Part shown: piece by piece, positions 13,722-20,000 of the stretch
Layout: each line of letters starts with the position of its first letter
Numbering within the stretch: the stretch's first letter is position 1
Assembly (NCBI GenBank): GCA_002005505.1
Contig: KV908476.1
Span: 177,509-197,508 of the forward strand
Source: Botryococcus braunii
Lineage: Eukaryota > Chlorophyta > Trebouxiophyceae
Direction of reading: 5' to 3'
DNA: 20,000 nt
The notes under the pieces: model-generated
Told to the model about the DNA's origin: nothing
Database searches by the model: none
The model's input: only the letters and a program-made list of their open reading frames with translations
Made by a program: the position numbers and the translations under genes

Positions 13722-14775
13722 TAACGCTGCAAATCTGGCTACAAAGGGCTAGTTAGGCCCCACATTGGACCGCTGACACCCTGCAGCTTACTGTTTTTCG
13801 TCACATGCATGCATGCCATATGCCATATGGTGGCATATGCACGTATATACAATCTTCTCATACGTTCCTTTGTCCACTGGTGTACATAAATGCCCGTGGT
13901 CTCTAGCTCACAAGGCGTGCACGTGGGAGTCTCTTGGGAGTCCCATGATATTTGGCCAAGAAGCACAAATTGAAGCTGCGGCGTGGCTGTGCGTATTTTC
14001 GTACTTGCTCTTCCTTCTTGAATTTTTACTATCATTCCATGTCTTCCAGAACCTTTCAACTTCCAAATGACACGCTAAGAACCAGCATCTTTAAAAGAAG
14101 CGGTTCTTTTCAAGACATCTTTCTTCGGTGTCTACATAGGGCGCTAAGATGTAACCTATCAAAGCCACTCATTAAGTTGCACCTCAACGTTATTGCACAG
14201 CATGCATGACTGTGTTGATGAATCGTGACTCCCATGACTGTTTTGATAAACACAGTACTGATCATGACCAACAATCTTGCGACGTCGAAGCAAACATTTT
14301 GCCGCCAATGCCTGGCGGCTGTACAAATTCTTTGTGGCATGACTGGCGACCACTATTTCTGCACCCGGTGGATAACTCAAACTTGTTGAAGGGTGCTGTG
14401 AAATTCTAAAACTTGCAGTCTACAAGCAGATATGATTCCTGCCACCCCATAGTAATGCATCTTCATAGCCCTCTCACCCCTTATCAATATCTTCTCACCC
14501 CTTAAAAACATCTGGAAGGCATCACTATGCCTACACATTTCACGTGTCAGATGTACAGACTGGCCCTGCAACTGCCTGTGGACTTGTGTTCCGCAACCGT
14601 TGAAGGCAGTTGTGGATCAAACCAGCTCTGTCAATATTGTGCTTGCTATAATAGTGCTTTGTGCATCACCGCACTTGTATACTCTTGGCATGCCCATGGC
14701 TGCAGCACAGACATGAAAACAGAAGCTAAATAGATGGCCACACTGTGCCTACAAATGCAAAGTGCTTTACTTGCA

Positions 14776-14809
14776 AGCACTTAAATAAGCAATTGCTTAT
14801 TTAAATGCT
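14776..14809. repeat. 34-bp palindrome, AT-rich
   Basis: Centre between 14792 and 14793. The inner 24 bp (14781-14804, arms TTAAATAAGCAA and its complement) are perfect; the outer arms extend to 17 bp with one mismatch (C14780/A14805). There is no loop, so it would form a cruciform or bind a dimeric protein. Function unknown. Confidence 0.88.
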
Positions 14810-15067
14810 GTTCAGGTGAAGCCCTGCCACAAAGTGCAAGACCTGCACTGACAAAGCCGCCGATGCCCAAAGGGTACACTAGTTCCCACTACCCGGGACA
14901 AGCTGTCAATAATTGCGGCTGTCTTCTCGGTCAACCCAGCTCGTTCCGGCTGGGAAAGGACATGACACGAAGTTTCATTACTGCTGCTGCTGTGGGTGGC
15001 TAGCTGGGTGCTTCCTGGCTGTGTCTAGTAGCTTGAATAATTTGGGTTTGGGTACCTGAATTCATTG

Positions 15068-15145
15068 GGCTGGTCCACTTTAAACATAAAATTTTATGTT
15101 TAAAGTGATTTCGAAACATTAGGCTGGTCCTCTTTAAACATAAAA
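15068..15145. repeat. 32-bp perfect palindrome with a direct-repeat partner
   Basis: 15076-15107 is a perfect loop-free inverted repeat with arms CACTTTAAACATAAAA. The 24-bp segment 15068-15091 (GGCTGGTCC plus the left arm) recurs at 15122-15145 with one mismatch, 54 bp downstream. A third GCTGGTCC stands near 15175. The pattern resembles remnants of a small inverted-repeat element or clustered binding sites, about 500 bp upstream of the protease start codon. Confidence 0.85.
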
Positions 15146-15643
15146 GTGAATCATACCCTAAGCGTATCCTACATGCTGGTCCTTCTTACCCACGCTTAAG
15201 GAAAAACGAAGGTGAAAGGAAACTACCGGGCTAGCCAATCCCAGTTTGGGAACGTACTAGGAAGGAAGGAATTACATCAACCGTACTAGGGTAGGTTCCG
15301 TTTGCCGTATTGCGTGGTAACCGACAACGCGTGTGGTGGACAGTTCCTCATCGGTTGGAGAGACGTTGACTACATACTTTGTGGGCATTAATGCCAAAGG
15401 GATGTACAGAACTCTAAGTCGTTTGCTGCGTATATACAAAGGCTAGATCTGTTCAATTCTAGGCGCATTAGCTCTATCCGAATAGTGGTGGCAAAGCACC
15501 GTTTCTGGAGCTTCGTGGACAGGGACACCAATGTGTGATCCAAGAGACACAAAACAAATGTTAACGTCTGACTTTCTGGATCCTAAAATATTGCTTTAAG
15601 GGGCCCTATCGATATTGCTCCTGTAAAACCGGCGGTTTGCAAA

Positions 15644-16867
15644 ATGTCTAGCCCCGCTGTTCAGTCCAATCCTGCTCCCCAGGAGCCGACTTGGTACACC
15701 AAATGGACAATACCGGTTGGAAGAATCTTTGGCATTCCAGTAAGATGGCATGGTGAGGAGCATGAAATATTCAAAATCTGTAGTTGCCAAGGCAGTTGTG
15801 GTTGTGGCCAATATGGTTCATTAGATGCTGTAACCTCATGTAATCCAAGGCTTGCTGACAGGTAGCCAAACTCGTGCTGTTTTGCTTATAAGACAGTATT
15901 ACATCCTTTCGAACAGGGAAAGTGGATGATTTAAATTATACGAGCCTTCTGGGGTGCAGTGTTATTTCTTTTGGTCATTGTCCTAGGTTTTGTGGCGGCT
16001 TACCCACACACAGAGTGGCAGTCGTACGTCTTTGCTTTACTTCTGCTTGGTCCAGTATTGCTGCTAACCATACTTGTACACGAATTAGGGCACTGCCTGA
16101 TGACTCGTAAGGTGAGACTCCCTGTGACATCAATAACCCTGTCATGTAGCCAATCCTATCTTAGAAGCTGCTATAGATATTTCAGGGGAAATACCAGGAC
16201 TTTGCAAATGCACTGATTACTTAGCACTGAGCATTGGTATATGGGCAACCATCAAGCAGAAGTCGAGCTTCAATACTCCAAGGGGGCCTATGCCAGGGGA
16301 AGTAAGGTTCTAGAGGGCTTATGACCGAGGGGGTGGGGGTCGGGGCCCATGTTCCAGGGTTGAGTACCTTGTGGGAGTTGTGATGAGCATTTTGTGCTCA
16401 TTTGGATTTGGACGTGGCCTTTCATATTTGAGCTAGGGTTCTGGGATGGATCAAGTCGAGGATTCAGAGATGTCGCTATTGTGGCGGTGCAAAAATGATG
16501 GTTGTGGGATTACAAGATCCTAAGGGAGTTTCTTGATACGTTGGGATGTCTTAACCTTTGGGATGATCATGTTGTTGAGAACTACTCAGAAACCTTCGGG
16601 ATGATCCTTATGTTGGGAAGTACTAAGGCAGCATGTTTGTCCACCGTCACAGCAAATCATACTCTCCCATATTTGATTTTAGGGGTTGGAGAATGTGTTT
16701 GTGAATGCTCCAATATCGGTCTGGTGCTTTGAAAGTCTATATGTGTCATGCGTGATAAGTCCTTCGCTAAGATTGAGCATGACTCTTTGGTCAAGGGGGT
16801 CTAGTTTGGAACTGTCATCAGGCATTCATGGATGGCAGAGTTGCACATACGCACGCACACACACACA

Positions 16868-16940
<73 letters not shown>

Positions 16941-19016
16941 GCACACGCGCGCGCGCCCGCCCGCCTGCCCGCATGGTTGCCCATTCACTTACTCGCACAA
17001 TTGAAGTTGGGCAGTCTGTTGATGTTTGTGGTTGATTCCATTTTATTGGCAAGAACAGAGGGTTCAATTCACTTAAGTGGGACTCGAATCCTTTCCGCAA
17101 CAAGAGACAAACCCTTGTGGGCACCTACGAACAGGCCCCCCACCTCCAACTCCTAAATCTCCTTGGTTTCCCTGATCCTCGAGGTTGCTAAGCTTGGCCA
17201 ACTCTCTGTATTGCGTCAGGGCCGTGCAAGAGTTGGTCTGCGATGAAGTCTATTTTGCATGCTGGATCGAGTCTTAATGGGGATCTGGGTTGGTGTTGCC
17301 TTGATTTTATAGTTGTTGTATCGCTTTTTCCCTCCCAGTGGGACTGACAGTTGCTCTTCAAGAGGTATGGTAAGTCCATGAAGAAATGCTAAGGCTGTGC
17401 TATCTCTTACTATGTTCACCACGCTTTTTGGTTGTGAGACGGCCAAAACATGTCAGAGGCTGGATCTGAAAGCCGAGATGTTTTGTGCATATGAAATTAG
17501 CCTGAGGAAGGGGTATGGTGTAAGCCGGGGGAGGGGGCTATCCAGCTTGTCAATAACTCAGCACACAAGACCCTGAGAGAAGCCAGTGTCAAGTTTCCAT
17601 ATGTTAAAGGTGAACACGAAGAACTCTTAATGCTGGAAGCACTTTGAACCTCCATGTACAACGCCCTAGTCACTCAACTTTCCATGTGCAAAGCTGAAGT
17701 AACTCTAAATTTCCAACATAAGGAAATTCCATTTGTCGATGTAAACACAAGGACCTCTCCAAAAGGCTGGAGTTCTGTCATGGTTGCAGATGGGCGCGCC
17801 AGTTCACAGCATCCTTCTGTGGCCCTTGGGTGGGCTGGCGTTTGTGGGTCACACTGGCACACCTAAGTCGGACCTCCTGGTGGCGATTGCGGGACCCCTC
17901 ACCCATGTCCCGATGTTTCTCATCTGGTTCCTCATGCTCTTATTCAGCTGGTGCTGGCTCCCCGTTTCACCTAGCGGACCATCGCACTCATTTCACTTGC
18001 AGTTTTGTAAAGAGATGCGAATACTGATCCCTGCCCTCACTGCGTCTTCTGGTTTTGGGGGAAAAAAAATGTATTTATTTGTATCACAAAGGAAACTGTG
18101 TATTTATAAATTAGAACATTGTTTGGTCATCCCCCGTCCTTCCCCGCAAACCGGCCTTCCTTTCCCTGCCCTCCTCCTCCTTATCAAGTAGGTGCTCACC
18201 AGTACCGCCGCTCCCCCCCCCCCCCCCCCCCCTGTCTTGACCACCCCTCTCCCTCACACACGCACGTCCACACGTGCGCAGATTTCCAGCCAGTTATTTG
18301 CACAAATCTATGCCGCCAAAGCCACGTTAGGATTTTGTGTCTTACATTTACGTCCTTTGAGCTTGTGTGGCGGGGTTGGAGAGTCTGTCACCAACCCCAG
18401 AGCCATTCCGCACTCATTTCTGGAGCATTCCACACTCGTTTAGCCTGGCCTCTCTAACTTACCCATAGACTTCTATTGATACGGGGCCACTGTTTCCAAC
18501 CTTCAATGTTTCTAAGGGTTGCACTCATTCCTTTGTTTGTCGTCCTTACCGGCCCTTTGCTGGGGCATGCCTCGGGCATGGCAGTAAGTTCTGCTTTCTG
18601 GAGGGGACAGAACCAAGAGGTCCATGATCCTGGCAAGACAGGGCCCAGGCTGGAGGGGTGGTCACGGGTGTATGGGCACCTATCGCTTTGGTAGTGTGCC
18701 GGGGCTCCAAAAGGGGCCACTCCTCTTGGGCCGTGTCCTTGTCAGGGCAGGGGTTCAATTTTTCTGTCTATGCATCTCCTTGTATCCCCCAGGCCCTTGG
18801 GGACAGGAACCCGATTCTGGCATTGGTTCCAGGAGGAACGAAGCCCTGCATTCGCCTGTTCAGACTTTCGTCTTGGATCAATAATAACTTTGCTCCGTAA
18901 CCTGCTGAACTAGATTCTGTTGTTGAGCTTGCTTCTTACAGCCTGAAAGGCGTGGACGGGGAAGTCGTTCCGAGAGTTTATCTTCTTGTATCATACTCAG
19001 CAGGTCTCCACCCAAC

Positions 19017-19104
<88 letters not shown>

Positions 19105-19460
19105 GCGCGCGCGTGCGCGCGCAGGCACGCATGCACGAACGCGCGCCCGCGCTCGTGCTTGCATTGCTGTCTCATCATGCTCATTTCTTGCACGTCAGTT
19201 GACTGCTATGAAGTCCACCTTTTTTTTTCCTTGTTGAAATTCAGCATGATGGTTACGTTTCAGAGCTGGCTGTTGCAGGAAAGGAATTTTCCACACTTGG
19301 ACTGTGAGGATAAACCACATCGATCCAGTTGAGAATTTGTGGATAGCCTTGTGTGCAGGCGCTTGCCAGGTAAAGCTCCTAACTGCATGAAATATTTGCC
19401 TGTTTGTGTGTGTGTCGTGTGTGTGTGTGTGTGTGTATGTGTGTGTTTTTGTGTTTGTGT

Positions 19461-19526
<66 letters not shown>

Positions 19527-19988
19527 CACACACACACAGAGGGAGGGAAGGAGGGGGAAGAAAGGGAGGGAGGGACGGGACGGAGAAGCGGGATTGAGTA
19601 GCTCAAGTCCGCTAGCACAGGCGAGAGGGAAAGATGGAATCGGAGGAGCGCAGTTGGCCGTTTCCTACGGCGAGATCAAACGAAATTCCAAGGTGTCATG
19701 CAGCAAATGTACGGGAAGCTCTGGGACTTGGAATGATACAAGCAACACACATTATGTGGTGCCCAACCGTTGGACGGGGTTTTGGTGCAGCTGAACATTG
19801 GCTTGTTTTTCTTTAATGTTCTGCTGCCGGCATACCCATTGGATGGCGGCCGCATCTTTGCAGATTTGCTGCTCATCTGCGGGGTGGATCCTGTGGTAGC
19901 TGCAAAAATAACAGTCAGTGTTGCCTTCATTGTCACCATCTTGATCATTCTTTATGGTTTGTACCGCCAAATGCTGTTGACAGTTGCG
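15644..19988 (+). CDS. M50 site-2 protease (intramembrane zinc protease), 3'-partial
   Basis: Exons 15644-15752, 15945-16111, 17790-17950, 19279-19369 and 19791-19988 join in agreeing phases (1, 0, 2, 0) to 242 residues. A donor GTAAGC at 19989 shows that the gene continues past the window. The start is the first ATG after an in-frame stop at 15584. Conserved M50 signatures are GIPVRWH (30-36), HELGH at 82-86 (zinc ligands H82 and H86, catalytic E83), WPLGGLA (103-109), AGP (126-128), and LNIGLFFFN leading to PLDGGR (192-197), where D194 is the third zinc ligand. About five hydrophobic helices lie near 37-56, 63-82, 120-145, 165-190 and 214-235. This is the compact SpoIVFB-like (bacterial-type) branch, which cuts transmembrane substrates to release signalling fragments. 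The substrate is unknown, and no PDZ or CBS domain is seen so far. The N-terminus is short and polar, with no obvious transit peptide. Introns 2 (1678 bp) and 3 (1328 bp) are long and hold CA and C arrays. The weakest call is the GTGCTG donor at 17951. Confidence 0.9.
16851..16972. repeat. (CA)n microsatellite with CG-alternating end
   Basis: CA array of roughly 85 bp with one CC interruption, continuing into CGCACGCACACGCGCGCGCG and CCCGCC repeats. It lies in intron 2 of the protease gene. His-Thr repeat frames here are not coding. Confidence 0.95.
18213..18232. repeat. Homopolymer run of 20 C
   Basis: Twenty consecutive C in intron 3 (17951-19278) of the protease gene. On the - strand this is a poly-G run able to form G-quadruplex structure. 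Confidence 0.9.
19018..19122. repeat. (C)n(CA)n(CG)n compound microsatellite
   Basis: A run of 17 C passes into about 68 bp of CA, then CGCGCGCGCGTGCGCGCGC, in intron 3 of the protease gene, about 160 bp before the exon at 19279. Confidence 0.93.
19404..19540. repeat. Inverted (GT)n...(CA)n microsatellite pair
   Basis: An imperfect GT arm (about 19404-19461) is followed after a few bases (GAGGGA) by a CA arm (about 19466-19539). The arms are complementary, so the intron RNA could fold into a hairpin of some 50 bp. It lies 35 bp after the donor at 19370 in the 421-bp intron 4 of the protease gene. Confidence 0.9.
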
Positions 19989-20000
19989 GTAAGCCTCAGT

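Larger units (their letters stand above)
13722..15643. other. Spacer upstream of the site-2 protease gene
   Basis: About 1.9 kb with no gene I can support on either strand. The longest frames are under 110 codons and unrecognised (for example 14527-14733 on the + strand). It holds a 9-bp-stem hairpin (CATATGCCA/TGGCATATG, 13817-13839) and two near-perfect long palindromes (listed separately). The last few hundred bases should contain the promoter and 5' UTR of the protease gene; I see no clear TATA box. Confidence 0.5.

Noticed and set aside
16686..17156. His-Thr or Cys-Val repeat frames here and at 18878-19618
   Set aside because: Products of CA/GT microsatellites inside protease introns.

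Overview
The window is nuclear eukaryotic DNA. Two host genes are split by GT-AG introns, the introns carry long microsatellites (GT, GA, TA, CA), and a 7.3-kb Ty1/copia LTR retrotransposon sits between the genes. The species cannot be named from sequence. A green alga or other member of the green lineage is my best inference: the gene at the right end is a bacterial-type site-2 protease of the kind found in algae and plants, and the retrotransposon primer site matches the anticodon arm of plant-type initiator tRNA-Met as I recall it. Other protists are not excluded.

Left part (1-5241, + strand): the 3' portion of a single-pass membrane protein gene. I rebuilt seven exons by joining GT-AG boundaries so that all six intron phases agree. 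The 604-residue fragment has a glycine/tyrosine-rich ectodomain, one six-cysteine EGF-like module, a transmembrane helix followed by five arginines, and a long acidic, serine-rich cytoplasmic tail. No family name is certain. Its introns hold a TATA-like box, Z-DNA-like alternating sequence, (GA)n and (TA)n arrays, and a short motif repeated next to the purine tracts of two different introns.

Middle (6388-13721): a complete copia element inserted on the - strand. It has two 728-bp LTRs that I read as identical, 5-bp target duplications (CTATC), a polypurine tract and a half-tRNA-type primer site. The 1747-codon gag-pol frame is uninterrupted. Upstream lies an extra 174-codon frame in the same register, separated from gag by a single TGA and five codons. 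Each LTR contains an exact internal 147-bp duplication, and the integrase-RT linker is unusually long and cysteine-rich. Identical LTRs and an open frame indicate a very recent insertion that may be competent to move.

Right part (15644 to the right edge, + strand): five exons, again with all phases consistent, encode the first 242 residues of an M50 site-2 protease with HELGH and PLDGGR zinc-site motifs. The gene continues past the window. The 1.1-kb and 1.9-kb spacers on either side of the retrotransposon hold no gene I can name; the right one carries two striking palindromes. The two host genes show no functional link to each other.
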